From Tenacibaculum sp. (GTDB lineage: Bacteria > Bacteroidota > Bacteroidia > Flavobacteriales > Flavobacteriaceae), in assembly GCA_020631475.1 (NCBI GenBank), contig JAHDHE010000014.1, positions 1 through 35,386 of the forward strand: 35,386 bases of DNA, written 5' to 3'. Positions within the stretch are counted from its first letter, which is position 1. Each line of letters starts with the position of its first letter. The position numbers and the translations under genes are program-made. Of the stretch, positions 15,115 through 23,508 are shown in pieces. Below the pieces are notes generated by a model. It searched no databases and was not told the origin of the DNA. It worked only from the letters and a program-made list of their open reading frames with translations.

Positions 15115-15342
15115 TTAATCTAAAATAATAGGCTCTTTCTTAAAAAGCCACTTTACTTGAATTTTTTCACCTTCTTCAGTTTGAATTCTCTTCTTCTTTG
15201 GTGAAAGAAGCATTGCAAAAGGCATTAATATTATAAGCCTGATAAGGAAATTATCAATATTGAAAACTTTATCTAAAATTGCACTACCAATAAATACAAC
15301 TACTAAAGTTATAATAAAACTATTTTTAGCTAAAAACTTCAT
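15115..15342 (-). CDS. Small membrane protein, paralogue of its downstream neighbour
   Basis: This 75-aa protein has two hydrophobic segments (about 8-24 and 32-47), then SPKKKRIQTEEGEKIQVKWLF and a KEPIILD end. It matches the next gene at the same positions. Its ATG comes one base after the scoB stop (TAA-A-ATG), so its translation is tied to that of scoB. No known domain is recognised; a single-copy homologue in relatives would confirm duplication. Confidence 0.75.
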   Translation of the reverse strand: MKFLAKNSFIITLVVVFIGSAILDKVFNIDNFLIRLIILMPFAMLLSPKKKRIQTEEGEKIQVKWLFKKEPIILD

Positions 15343-15343
15343 T

Positions 15344-15997
15344 TTAAATATTCATTTCTGGTATTTCTCCATCTACAATTAAGGTTCCTTCCGTTGCGTT
15401 TTGAATATCTTCAACTGAAACTCCTGGAGCTCTTTCTAATAAATGAAATGCGTTGTCTTTTACTTCTAAAACTGCTAAGTTGGTTACTATTTTTGTTACA
15501 CAACCCACACCTGTTAAAGGCAAAGAACATTGTTTTAAAATTTTAGACTCGCCACGTTTATTAGTGTGCATCATCGCTACGATAATATTATCTGCAGACG
15601 CAACTAAATCCATTGCTCCTCCCATTCCTTTTACCATTTTTCCTGGAATTTTCCAATTTGCAATATCACCGTTTTGAGCAACTTCCATTGCTCCTAAAAC
15701 AGTTAACTGTACGTGTTTACCACGAATCATAGAAAAACTTGTTGCAGAATCGAAAATAGATCCTCCGTCTAAAACAGTAACGGTTTGTTTTCCTGCATTT
15801 ATTAAATCGGCATCTTCGGTTCCTTCTACAGGAAAAGGTCCCATACCTAACAATCCGTTTTCAGATTGAAATTCTACTTCGATACCTTCTGGAATATAAT
15901 TTGCAACTAGAGTAGGTATTCCAATTCCTAAATTAACGTACCATTTATCTTGTAACTCTTTTGCTATTCTTTGTGCTATTTGTTGTTTTGATAACAT
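15344..15997 (-). CDS. scoB: 3-oxoacid CoA-transferase subunit B
   Basis: This 217-aa beta chain of a class I CoA-transferase (SCOT type) moves CoA from succinyl-CoA to acetoacetate or a similar acid. The catalytic glutamate that forms the glutamyl-CoA thioester is Glu46 in QSENGLLGMGPFP. The N-terminus (IAKELQDKWYVNLGIGIPTL) is typical, and the length matches B. subtilis ScoB (216 aa). The gene is separated from its partner scoA by a four-helix-bundle gene, an unusual interruption. An acetate or butyrate CoA-transferase (AtoA-like) is possible, since substrate range cannot be read from sequence. Confidence 0.92.
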   Translation of the reverse strand: MLSKQQIAQRIAKELQDKWYVNLGIGIPTLVANYIPEGIEVEFQSENGLLGMGPFPVEGTEDADLINAGKQTVTVLDGGSIFDSATSFSMIRGKHVQLTVLGAMEVAQNGDIANWKIPGKMVKGMGGAMDLVASADNIIVAMMHTNKRGESKILKQCSLPLTGVGCVTKIVTNLAVLEVKDNAFHLLERAPGVSVEDIQNATEGTLIVDGEIPEMNI

Positions 15998-15999
15998 AT

Positions 16000-16028
16000 C
16001 AATGGATTAATTCATTAATGTAACAATG
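16000..16028. repeat. Left arm of a 29-bp imperfect inverted repeat around the four-helix-bundle gene
   Basis: The reverse complement of 16000-16028 matches 16383-16411 at 23 of 29 positions, including 12 of the first 13 (CATTGTTACATTA against CATCGTTACATTA). Both arms are made of degenerate eight-base units of the form ATTGnTAC. The left arm lies between the scoB start and the end of the inserted gene. Confidence 0.65.
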
Positions 16029-16040
16029 TATCAATTTCAG

Positions 16041-16385
16041 TTAATTTTTATTTTTGATACTTGTACTTAAAATTTTGTATAAAATTAACCCAAGCTCATT
16101 TACCTTTTCTTTTAAGATAATATTTGATGGGTAATTTTTTGATTTTTGACAAAGAATTAACCAATACTTTGTCTCTTCTAATTCTTTGGTAGCAATTTTT
16201 ATTTTGTGAATAAAATCTGCCTTACTTTCAGCATTTTGTGCCTCATGAACATTAGCCCCAATACTTGTTCCTGATTTTAATAATTGACGAGCAATTACAT
16301 ATTTTCTTTCTTTTTCTAATATTTCACAATATTCAATAATTAATAACGCAACTTCAATAGATTTATCAACAACAGGATTCTTCAT
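16041..16385 (-). CDS. Four helix bundle protein (23S rRNA intervening-sequence protein family)
   Basis: This 114-aa product is predicted to be all helical, with family landmarks SIEVALLIIEYCEILEKE, RQLLKSGTSIGANVHEAQNA (SG-SI-AN--EA) and a C-terminal ETKYWLILCQ followed by a long helix. These proteins were first named from insertions in 23S rRNA genes, and similar folds include the diversity-generating retroelement accessory protein Avd. The function of stand-alone copies is unknown. It interrupts scoA-scoB. A 29-bp imperfect inverted repeat encloses it, and the right arm includes its own ATG. No good ribosome-binding site is seen. Signs point to a small mobile insertion, but the mechanism is not known. 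Confidence 0.88.
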   Translation of the reverse strand: MKNPVVDKSIEVALLIIEYCEILEKERKYVIARQLLKSGTSIGANVHEAQNAESKADFIHKIKIATKELEETKYWLILCQKSKNYPSNIILKEKVNELGLILYKILSTSIKNKN

Positions 16386-16411
16386 CGTTACATTACTACA
16401 TTAAATCATTG
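16383..16411. repeat. Right arm of the 29-bp imperfect inverted repeat
   Basis: This is the partner of 16000-16028 and begins with the start codon of the four-helix-bundle gene read on the minus strand. Transcribed together, the two arms could close a stem with the whole gene as its loop. Confidence 0.65.
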
Positions 16412-16421
16412 TTATATTATT

Positions 16422-17120
16422 CTATTTAGAAATAACCGTTCGTTGCTCAATTCTTTTTTCATACTTTTCTCCTTGAAAAATACGTTGTACAAAAATTCCT
16501 GGAATATGTATTTGATTCGGATCTAATTCTCCAGCCGGAACTAACTCTTCAACCTCAGCAACTGTAATTGTTGCTGCTCCACACATATTTGGGTTAAAAT
16601 TACGTGCAGTTCCTTTAAAAATTAAATTTCCTGCCGTATCGCCTTTCCAAGCTTTTACGAATGCATAATCTGCTTTAAACGCTGGTTCTAACACATACAT
16701 TTTTCCGTCGAACTCACGAGTTTCTTTCCCTTCAGCTACTTCTGTACCATAACCAGCTGGTGTATAAAACGCAGGAAAACCTGCTTGTGCAGCTCTACAT
16801 TTTTCTGCTAATGTTCCTTGTGGAGTTAATTCAACTTCTAACTCTCCAGACAACATTTGACGCTCAAACTCATCATTTTCTCCTACATAAGAAGAAATCA
16901 TTTTTTTTATTTGACGATTTTGTAATAATAAACCCAATCCAAAATCATCTACACCTGCATTGTTTGAAATACAAGTTACATCTCTAACATTCAATCGTAC
17001 CAGTTCTGCAATAGCATTTTCTGGTATTCCGCACAATCCGAAACCACCCAGCATAAAAGTCATAGCGTCTTTTACTCCCGCTACTGCTTCTTGTACGTTA
17101 TTTACTTTTTTATTTATCAT
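16422..17120 (-). CDS. scoA: 3-oxoacid CoA-transferase subunit A
   Basis: This 232-aa alpha chain of the class I CoA-transferase has the CoA-binding glycine-rich stretch [15 protein letters not shown] near residue 22. Further landmarks are [14 protein letters not shown], the [29 protein letters not shown] block and the C-terminal [18 protein letters not shown]. All are normal for ScoA. It is first in a run that extends down to the DUF4837 gene. The 97 bp upstream to the PBP1A stop carry no clear terminator or promoter match, so its transcription start is not resolved. Confidence 0.93.
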   Translation of the reverse strand: MINKKVNNVQEAVAGVKDAMTFMLGGFGLCGIPENAIAELVRLNVRDVTCISNNAGVDDFGLGLLLQNRQIKKMISSYVGENDEFERQMLSGELEVELTPQGTLAEKCRAAQAGFPAFYTPAGYGTEVAEGKETREFDGKMYVLEPAFKADYAFVKAWKGDTAGNLIFKGTARNFNPNMCGAATITVAEVEELVPAGELDPNQIHIPGIFVQRIFQGEKYEKRIEQRTVISK

Positions 17121-17217
17121 TTTTAGTTGTTTGTTATGTTCTCGATACTAATTTATTCTCCTCATAAATTCAATCGAACTGAAAGTCTTATAGTTAGTTC
17201 TTTGACTTAAGATGATA

Positions 17218-19515
17218 TTAAAAATCAGTATCCTTTTTTTCTTCTTTCTTTTCTTCTCCTTCAATTTCATCCTCTGTCTTTTTTACCTCATCACAATTAA
17301 TTTGGATTGATAAATCGGCAGGTTTTTCAAAATCTTCTTTACTAATATTTAAAGTTTTATCTGCATAACATTTATTCATAAATAAAGCCCAAGTGGGTAA
17401 AGACATTGAAGCTCCTTGTCCTTTACCAATTCCATAAAAATGCGTTGCTCTATCTTCTCCACCTGTCCAAACACCAGTAGCTAAATTAGGTACGATTCCC
17501 ATAAACCATCCATCAGATTGATTTTGAGTTGTCCCTGTTTTACCAGCTATTGGATTTGTTAATTCATAAGGGTAACCAGTAATATATCCTGGTCTTTCCC
17601 GAGTAGTTCTTAATCGAACACCTGAACCTGCTGTTGTTACTCCTTTCATTAAATCGAGAATAACATATGAAGATTCTTCACTTAAAACCTCTTTGGTTTC
17701 TGGCACAAATTCTTCTAAAACTGTTCCGTTTTTATCTTCGATACGAGTTATCATCATCGGGCTAACTCGTAAACCTTTATTTGCAAAAGTAGAATAAGCA
17801 CTTACCATTTCTATTAATGATAAATCTACAGCTCCTAATGCAATAGATGGGTTTGCTTCTATCTTTGTTTTTATTCCTGCTGATTCTGCTAAACGCGCAA
17901 CATTTATAGGTGCTACTTTATCTATTAATTGCGCAGAAATTGTATTTAAAGAGCCTGCTAATCCTTCTTTTAAAGACACCATGTTTCCGTAATCTGGACT
18001 TGTGTTTTCTGGTGTCCAGTCTTCTGGCATTCCATATTTTTCTTTAGGAATTGTATATAATACATTTGGAAGCTGATCACAAGGTGACATTTTTAATTGA
18101 TTAATCGCTGTTGCATATACAAATGGCTTAAAAGTTGAACCTACTTGACGCTTTTGTTGTTCAACTGCATCATACTTGAAATACTTATGATTAATACCAC
18201 CAACCCAAGCTTTGATATGACCTGTTTGTGGCTCGATAGAAACTAAACCTGAACGTAAAAAGTGCTTATAATAACGGATAGAATCATAAGGCGTCATCAC
18301 TGTATCAATCTCTCCTTTCCAAGAAAACACACGCATGTCTATATCAGTATTAAAAGATTTTTCGATCTCTTTTTCAGATTTACCAGCAGCTTTTAAACGT
18401 TTGTAACGAGTAGATCTTCTTTTCGCTCCTTTCATGTTCTTCAAAATCTCACTTTTATCTAAATCATAAAATGGTGCTGTTCTATTTTTCTTTTGTTCTT
18501 CAAAGAAATATGACTGTAAATTAGCCATATGCTCTCTACTAGCTTCTTCAGCATATTTTTGCATGCGAGAATCTATAGTTACATACACTTTTAATCCGTC
18601 TTTGTAAATATTATAGGCTTCTCCGTTTGGTTTTGGATTATTCTTAGCCCATCGTTTTAAACGCTGTTTTAAATTTTCTCTAAAATAAGTAGCCAAACCA
18701 TCACTATGACTTTCTGGAGTGAAGTTTATCTTTAGTGGTAATTGTTGTAAAGAATCTTTCTCTTTTGTAGTTAACAATCCATTTTTTGCCATTTGAGCAA
18801 AAACTACGTTTCTACGTTGCAGCGATTTTTTTCTAGAAATTTTTCTATGCGGATTATACTGACGAGGATTTTTTAGCATTGCTACTAAAATTGCCGACTC
18901 TTGTAAATCTAAATCTTTGGGTTCTTTACCAAAATAAATACGTGCTGCTGAACGAATACCTGTAGCATTAAAAAGAAATCCTTGTGTATTTAAATACATA
19001 GTCATGATTTCTTCTTTGGTATATTGGCGCTCTAATTTAACAGCAACAACCCATTCTTTTAGCTTTTGTGAAAGCCTTGTAAACAAACTACTAGAGCCTC
19101 CTTTATTAAATAAGTTTTTAGCTAACTGCTGCGTAATCGTACTAGCACCTCCTTTTCTACCTAAGTTGGCAAATGCTCTTGCAGTTCCTCTAAAATCTAT
19201 ACCAGAATGCTCATAAAAACGCTCATCTTCGGTAGCAATTAAAGCTTTTACTAAATTTTGAGACAAATCTTTATATAAAATTGGGGTACGATTCGCTTTT
19301 ACGTAATATTTACCAAGTGTTTTTCCATCAGAAGAAATAACTTCTGTTGCTAAATCACTTTTAGGGTTTTCTAATTCTTCGAAAGATGGTAGCTCTCCGA
19401 AAACTCCCCATGAAGCTAATAAAAACAATAAGCATACAAAAAGGAGTCCTCCTAAAACAATGCCCCAAAACCATTTAATGTATTTGCTAAAATTAGCAAC
19501 TTTTTTTTCTGCCAT
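17218..19515 (-). CDS. Class A penicillin-binding protein (PBP1A-type)
   Basis: This 765-aa bifunctional enzyme polymerises and cross-links peptidoglycan. One transmembrane anchor spans about 15-36. The GT51 glycosyltransferase domain has catalytic Glu96 in ATEDERFYEHSG and STITQQLAKNL near 125-135. The transpeptidase domain carries nucleophile Ser460 in STFK (460-463), SLN (522-524) and KTG (659-661). The acidic, lysine-rich tail after about 745 is low complexity. I chose the ATG at 19515, one base after the gldH stop, over one at 19572, which would lie inside gldH. It ends the ricT-gldH-PBP unit. Confidence 0.95.
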   Translation of the reverse strand: MAEKKVANFSKYIKWFWGIVLGGLLFVCLLFLLASWGVFGELPSFEELENPKSDLATEVISSDGKTLGKYYVKANRTPILYKDLSQNLVKALIATEDERFYEHSGIDFRGTARAFANLGRKGGASTITQQLAKNLFNKGGSSSLFTRLSQKLKEWVVAVKLERQYTKEEIMTMYLNTQGFLFNATGIRSAARIYFGKEPKDLDLQESAILVAMLKNPRQYNPHRKISRKKSLQRRNVVFAQMAKNGLLTTKEKDSLQQLPLKINFTPESHSDGLATYFRENLKQRLKRWAKNNPKPNGEAYNIYKDGLKVYVTIDSRMQKYAEEASREHMANLQSYFFEEQKKNRTAPFYDLDKSEILKNMKGAKRRSTRYKRLKAAGKSEKEIEKSFNTDIDMRVFSWKGEIDTVMTPYDSIRYYKHFLRSGLVSIEPQTGHIKAWVGGINHKYFKYDAVEQQKRQVGSTFKPFVYATAINQLKMSPCDQLPNVLYTIPKEKYGMPEDWTPENTSPDYGNMVSLKEGLAGSLNTISAQLIDKVAPINVARLAESAGIKTKIEANPSIALGAVDLSLIEMVSAYSTFANKGLRVSPMMITRIEDKNGTVLEEFVPETKEVLSEESSYVILDLMKGVTTAGSGVRLRTTRERPGYITGYPYELTNPIAGKTGTTQNQSDGWFMGIVPNLATGVWTGGEDRATHFYGIGKGQGASMSLPTWALFMNKCYADKTLNISKEDFEKPADLSIQINCDEVKKTEDEIEGEEKKEEKKDTDF

Positions 19516-19516
19516 A

Positions 19517-20005
19517 CTATTCAATTTTTTCAATTCTAAATCCAACATGGGTAATTCCTTCAAGCTCTTCAATTCCTTTCATATTTCCATTTTTTCTCAT
19601 GGCTTGACGCACTTTAAAAGTATATTCTCCTGTAGTTGGGAATGTTATATTTTCTTTATAAAAAAGTTTATTTTCTTTAATGTCTGTAAATCCTTTTCCT
19701 AAAAATTTCCCAGTAACATCCGCCATATCATACTCTAAAGTATCTACAATAACTTGTCCGTCTGGAAAACCCATCTCTGTGATTAAAAACAAATTACTGT
19801 ACTGATAATCTTTGTTATTTCTAAGATTAATAAAAAGGTTTTTCTTATTTATAGAATCCTGTATTGGAAATGAAAATTTAACCGTATTTTCTTTACTCCA
19901 GGAGTTATTAGGTAATGAAATATATTCATCATAAACTCTAGCAGAGTCGCAAGAAACGATACTAAATATAATTATAAAAAGTATAAATACACTATTCCTT
20001 TTCAT
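19517..20005 (-). CDS. gldH: Gliding motility lipoprotein GldH
   Basis: From the ATG at 20005 this is a 162-aa lipoprotein: basic start MKRN, hydrophobic FILFIIIFSIV, lipobox with cysteine at SC-DS. The mature part includes YDEYISLPNNSWSK and the WPDGQVIVDTLEYDMAD-type region (here GFPDGQVIVDTLEYDMAD), typical of GldH, which is needed for gliding and chitin use in Flavobacterium johnsoniae. The reading frame stays open for 59 codons upstream. However, that stretch overlaps the lysine/arginine-rich tail of ricT and lacks a signal peptide, so it is not coding here. The start overlaps the ricT stop by 14 bp, and the stop lies one base before the PBP start. Confidence 0.9.
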   Translation of the reverse strand: MKRNSVFILFIIIFSIVSCDSARVYDEYISLPNNSWSKENTVKFSFPIQDSINKKNLFINLRNNKDYQYSNLFLITEMGFPDGQVIVDTLEYDMADVTGKFLGKGFTDIKENKLFYKENITFPTTGEYTFKVRQAMRKNGNMKGIEELEGITHVGFRIEKIE

Positions 20006-21440
20006 TCTTAGGTTCAGTTTTTTTATTTGCGTTAGGGTTTCTTTTTTTCTGATTATTATTTCGTCTTCTCTGATTATTCGGCTTCTTACCTTGTTCTTGT
20101 GTTGGTTTATCTTTCGAATTTCCTTCAACCTTTGGTTTGTTACTTCTAGGATTCTTTTTTGGACGAGGTTTTCTGTTATCAACCCTCTTGTTATCCGCTT
20201 TAGTATCTCCTTGGGCTTTTACCGGTTTTCTCTGAGGCTTTCTTTGTGGTTTTTTACTCGTTTCCTTAACATCAATAGCTTTATTTTCTGGCTTTCTATT
20301 TACAGGTTTTCTTGATTTTTTTCTGTTATTTCTTCGAGGTTTTTTAGGCGCATCGAAACGTGTTAAACTATCTTGCCCTACTACATTTTCAAAATCAACT
20401 ACCGGTTCTTCTGTAATCTCATACTCATCTAACGGTAAAGCAAGTTCATTATTTTTATTCAATTCAATAATTTCATGAACTTGATCTAAAGACAATCTAA
20501 ACCATTTAAAACTTTCTTCTTTGTAAGTATACCAAACCAACTTTTTAAAGATGTCCATTTTAACAAAAACAGCATCTCCTTTTTCGGTTTTAAGGATTTT
20601 ATCTTGCTTCGGAAAACTTTTTAACGCATCTAAATAGGTATCTAATTCAAAATTTAAACAACATTTTAACTTACCACATTGTCCTGCTAATTTTAAAGGA
20701 TTTAACGACAATTGTTGATAACGTGCCGCAGCTGTATTTACTTTTCTAAAATCTGTTAACCAAGTAGAACAACATAATTCTCTACCACAAGAACCAATAC
20801 CTCCTAAACGTGCTGCTTCTTGTCGCATACCTACTTGTCGCATTTCTACACGAATAGAAAAAGTACCTGCTAAATCTCTAATTAACTGACGAAAATCTAC
20901 ACGATCATCTGCTGTGTAATAAAAAGTAGCTTTGGTTCCGTCTCCTTGATACTCAACATCAGAAAGTTTCATTTTTAAGCCTAAACGACTAATTATTTCT
21001 CTTCCTTTTCGCTGAGTTTCTTGCTCACGATCGCGAGCTGTATGCCAAACATCAATATCTTTTTGAGATGCTTTTCTGTAGATTTTTTTTACATCTTCGC
21101 TATCGGCAGTAACCTTGCGTTTTTTCATCTGAACCTTTACAAGTTCACCTGCTAAAGAAACAATACCTATATCGTGCCCCGATGACCCTTCGACAGCAAC
21201 AACATCACCCATAGTAATGGTAATATTTTCAGGGTTTTTATAAAAATGTTTACGTCCGTTTTTAAACCGAACTTCAAAAATATTAAATGGAGCTTCACCT
21301 GTTGGTAAAGTCATATTCGATAACCAATCAAAAACGGCAAGTTTATTTCCACTTCCGCAGGTACCTGATGCACAATTCCCATTGCTTTTACACCCATTAG
21401 GCACACCGTTTTTGCCAGTTGAGCAACTGCTACAACTCAT
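19992..21440 (-). CDS. ricT: RicT/PSP1-domain protein with long basic tail
   Basis: This 482-aa protein has the PSP1 domain found in YaaT/RicT, which in Bacillus works with RicA and RicF in a [4Fe-4S]-dependent complex acting on RNase Y and mRNA processing. A cysteine-rich N-terminus (residues 3-28) precedes the core, and the core cysteines lie in SCGRELCC (C218, C223, C224) and QCGKLKCC (C255, C260, C261), consistent with a metal site. After about residue 362 the protein becomes an Arg/Lys/Asn/Pro-rich tail of some 120 residues, likely disordered and RNA-binding. It is transcribed first, with gldH and PBP1A following by overlap. Confidence 0.88.
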   Translation of the reverse strand: MSCSSCSTGKNGVPNGCKSNGNCASGTCGSGNKLAVFDWLSNMTLPTGEAPFNIFEVRFKNGRKHFYKNPENITITMGDVVAVEGSSGHDIGIVSLAGELVKVQMKKRKVTADSEDVKKIYRKASQKDIDVWHTARDREQETQRKGREIISRLGLKMKLSDVEYQGDGTKATFYYTADDRVDFRQLIRDLAGTFSIRVEMRQVGMRQEAARLGGIGSCGRELCCSTWLTDFRKVNTAAARYQQLSLNPLKLAGQCGKLKCCLNFELDTYLDALKSFPKQDKILKTEKGDAVFVKMDIFKKLVWYTYKEESFKWFRLSLDQVHEIIELNKNNELALPLDEYEITEEPVVDFENVVGQDSLTRFDAPKKPRRNNRKKSRKPVNRKPENKAIDVKETSKKPQRKPQRKPVKAQGDTKADNKRVDNRKPRPKKNPRSNKPKVEGNSKDKPTQEQGKKPNNQRRRNNNQKKRNPNANKKTEPKNEKE

Positions 21441-21611
21441 AAAATAGTATATTTTTAAAAATGCTTTTTAAATCTGACGAATTCACAGTATCAAAAAACA
21501 CTTTTTGTTATTGATTTTCAGTTAGATAATTTTAAAGTCATCTTAACCTCTCTTAATCAGTAAAGATACATATTCTATTGAAAACGGAAAATGGATTTTT
21601 CTTTTAAAAAA

Positions 21612-21647
21612 ACCACCTCTGTATTTAATAAAAAACACAGAGGTGGT
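21612..21647 (-). terminator. Intrinsic terminator downstream of glnS
   Basis: ACCACCTCTGT (21612-21622) pairs perfectly with ACAGAGGTGGT (21637-21647). On the minus strand a seven-T run follows. It lies in the 278-bp gap between glnS and ricT, which otherwise holds only AT-rich sequence and a weak TATCTTTA that could be part of the ricT promoter. Confidence 0.85.
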
Positions 21648-21718
21648 AAATTTATGATTGAAATAAGTTGAGAACAAGAATTTTAGTAGTTCTCGTTCAA
21701 AATTAACAACTTTTTAAA

Positions 21719-23407
21719 CTATTTTTTCTTAGCCCAATTATCTTTTAATCCTACAGTTTTATTGAAAACTAAATTTTCTGGAGTTGAATCGTCATCAACA
21801 TTAAAATATCCTAAACGTTGAAACTGAAAACGGTCTCCAATTTTTGCAGTTTGTAAACTAGGTTCAACGAAAGCTTCTATTTTTTCTAAAGAATTTGGGT
21901 TTACAAACTCCATAAAATCTTTGTCTTTATGAGCATCTGGAGCTTCATCTAAAAACAATCTATCATAAGCTCTAACCTCAGCTTTTACAGCATGTTTTAC
22001 AGATACCCAATGTAATGTTCCTTTTACCTTTCGCTTACTTTCTTCTGTACCACTACCCGATTTTGTTAATGGATCATAAGTACATTGAACTTCAGTAATA
22101 TTTCCGTCAGCATCTTTTGTACAACTGTTGGCAGTAATAAAATAAGCGTTTTTTAAACGAACTTCTTTTCCTAATTTTAATCTAAAGAACTTCTTATTCG
22201 CTTCTTCTCTAAAATCTTCCTTTTCGATATAAATTTCTCTAGCAAAAGGCACCATTCTTGTTCCTGAGTTTTCATCTTCAGGGTTATTTTCTGCAATTAA
22301 AACCTCTTCTTTATCTTCAGGATAATTGGTAATCACCACTTTTACAGGATCTAAAACTCCCATAACACGGTTTGCTGTTTTATTTAAATCTTCACGGATT
22401 TTAAACTCTAACAAAGCAACATCAATTACATTTTCACGCTTAGAAACCCCAACAGTTTCGATAAAATTACGGATAGAAGCTGGTGTATAACCACGTCTTC
22501 TTAATCCTGAAATTGTTGGCATACGAGGATCATCCCATCCGTTTACAATACCTTCTTCAACCAATTTTAATAACTTACGCTTACTCATAATTGTGTAGCT
22601 TAAGTTTAAACGAGAAAACTCTCGTTGTTTTGGTGGCAATGGATATTCTGATTTACTATACTCATACACGTTGTCGCGAAACCAGTTGTATAATTCACGG
22701 TGTGGTTTAAATTCTAACGAACATAACGAGTGTGATACTTGCTCTAAATAATCACTTTCTCCGTGGGTCCAATCATACATCGGATAAATAACCCAATCGT
22801 TCCCTGTACGGTGATGTGCTTTCTTTAAAATACGATACATTAGTGGGTCGCGCATTAACATATTTGGCGAAGCCATATCAATTTTTGCACGTAAAACATA
22901 GGTTCCTTCTTCAAACTCACCTTCTTTCATTCGGTTGAATAAATCTAAGTTTTCTTCAACAGATCTATCTCTAAAAGGACTGTTTGTTCCTGCCTCGGTT
23001 GGTGTACCTTTTTGGGCACGCATTTCTTCAGAAGACTGGGAATCTACATAAGCTTTTCCGTCTTTAATTAATTGAACTGCCCAGTCGTATAATTGTTGAA
23101 AATAATCAGAAGAATATAATTCTTGATCCCATTGATAGCCTAACCAAGAAACATCTTTTTTAATAGCATCTACATACTCTTGCTCTTCTTTAGCTGGGTT
23201 CGTATCATCAAAACGTAAGTTTACTGGAGCATTATATCTTTCTCCTAAACCAAAGCTGATTCCGATAGCTTTTGTATGACCTATATGTAAATATCCATTA
23301 GGTTCTGGTGGAAAACGAAAACGTAAATTTTCTTTTGGCATTCCGTTTGCCAAATCTTCTTCAATAATTTGTTCTAAAAAATTCAATGATTTTTTTTCTT
23401 CTGACAT
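21719..23407 (-). CDS. glnS: Glutaminyl-tRNA synthetase
   Basis: From the ATG at 23407 the product is 562 aa, a class I synthetase charging tRNA-Gln directly. The PPEPNGYLHIGHTKAIG block contains HIGH (41-44). The KMSKS-type loop appears as IMSKRKL in the region following LNLSYT. The C-terminal beta-barrel anticodon domain ends ENLVFNKTVGLKDNW. An in-frame upstream ATG at 23440 would start before the predicted transcript start and adds unconserved residues (MCNFAFQMQQK), so I rejected it. It is monocistronic: a hairpin lies upstream and a terminator downstream. Confidence 0.96.
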   Translation of the reverse strand: MSEEKKSLNFLEQIIEEDLANGMPKENLRFRFPPEPNGYLHIGHTKAIGISFGLGERYNAPVNLRFDDTNPAKEEQEYVDAIKKDVSWLGYQWDQELYSSDYFQQLYDWAVQLIKDGKAYVDSQSSEEMRAQKGTPTEAGTNSPFRDRSVEENLDLFNRMKEGEFEEGTYVLRAKIDMASPNMLMRDPLMYRILKKAHHRTGNDWVIYPMYDWTHGESDYLEQVSHSLCSLEFKPHRELYNWFRDNVYEYSKSEYPLPPKQREFSRLNLSYTIMSKRKLLKLVEEGIVNGWDDPRMPTISGLRRRGYTPASIRNFIETVGVSKRENVIDVALLEFKIREDLNKTANRVMGVLDPVKVVITNYPEDKEEVLIAENNPEDENSGTRMVPFAREIYIEKEDFREEANKKFFRLKLGKEVRLKNAYFITANSCTKDADGNITEVQCTYDPLTKSGSGTEESKRKVKGTLHWVSVKHAVKAEVRAYDRLFLDEAPDAHKDKDFMEFVNPNSLEKIEAFVEPSLQTAKIGDRFQFQRLGYFNVDDDSTPENLVFNKTVGLKDNWAKKK

Positions 23408-23427
23408 TTTCTGTTGCATTTGAAATG

Positions 23428-23435
23428 CAAAATTA
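23428..23435 (-). promoter_or_regulatory. Probable -7 element for glnS
   Basis: The minus strand reads TAATTTTG, a match to TAnnTTTG, 20 bases before the chosen glnS start. No TTG is seen at the expected -33 distance. It supports the shorter glnS N-terminus. Confidence 0.4.
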
Positions 23436-23468
23436 CACAAAAATGTCGAGGTGTTTTAAAGAAAAAGA

Positions 23469-23496
23469 AACCCTTTCAAATTATAATGAAAGGGTT
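23469..23496 (-). terminator. Intrinsic terminator downstream of the dioxygenase gene
   Basis: AACCCTTTCA (23469-23478) pairs perfectly with TGAAAGGGTT (23487-23496), with an eight-base loop. On the minus strand the stem is followed by TTCTTTTTCTTT. It sits 12 bp past the dioxygenase stop. Confidence 0.75.
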
Positions 23497-23508
23497 AATT
23501 AATATGTT

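Noticed and set aside
16000-16411. CRISPR-like repeats around the four-helix-bundle gene
   Set aside because: The units are about eight bases, degenerate and without spacers, and no cas genes are present.
17121-17217. Possible small gene or terminator between PBP1A and scoA
   Set aside because: No open frame of note, no stable stem and no -7 match were found in these 97 bases.
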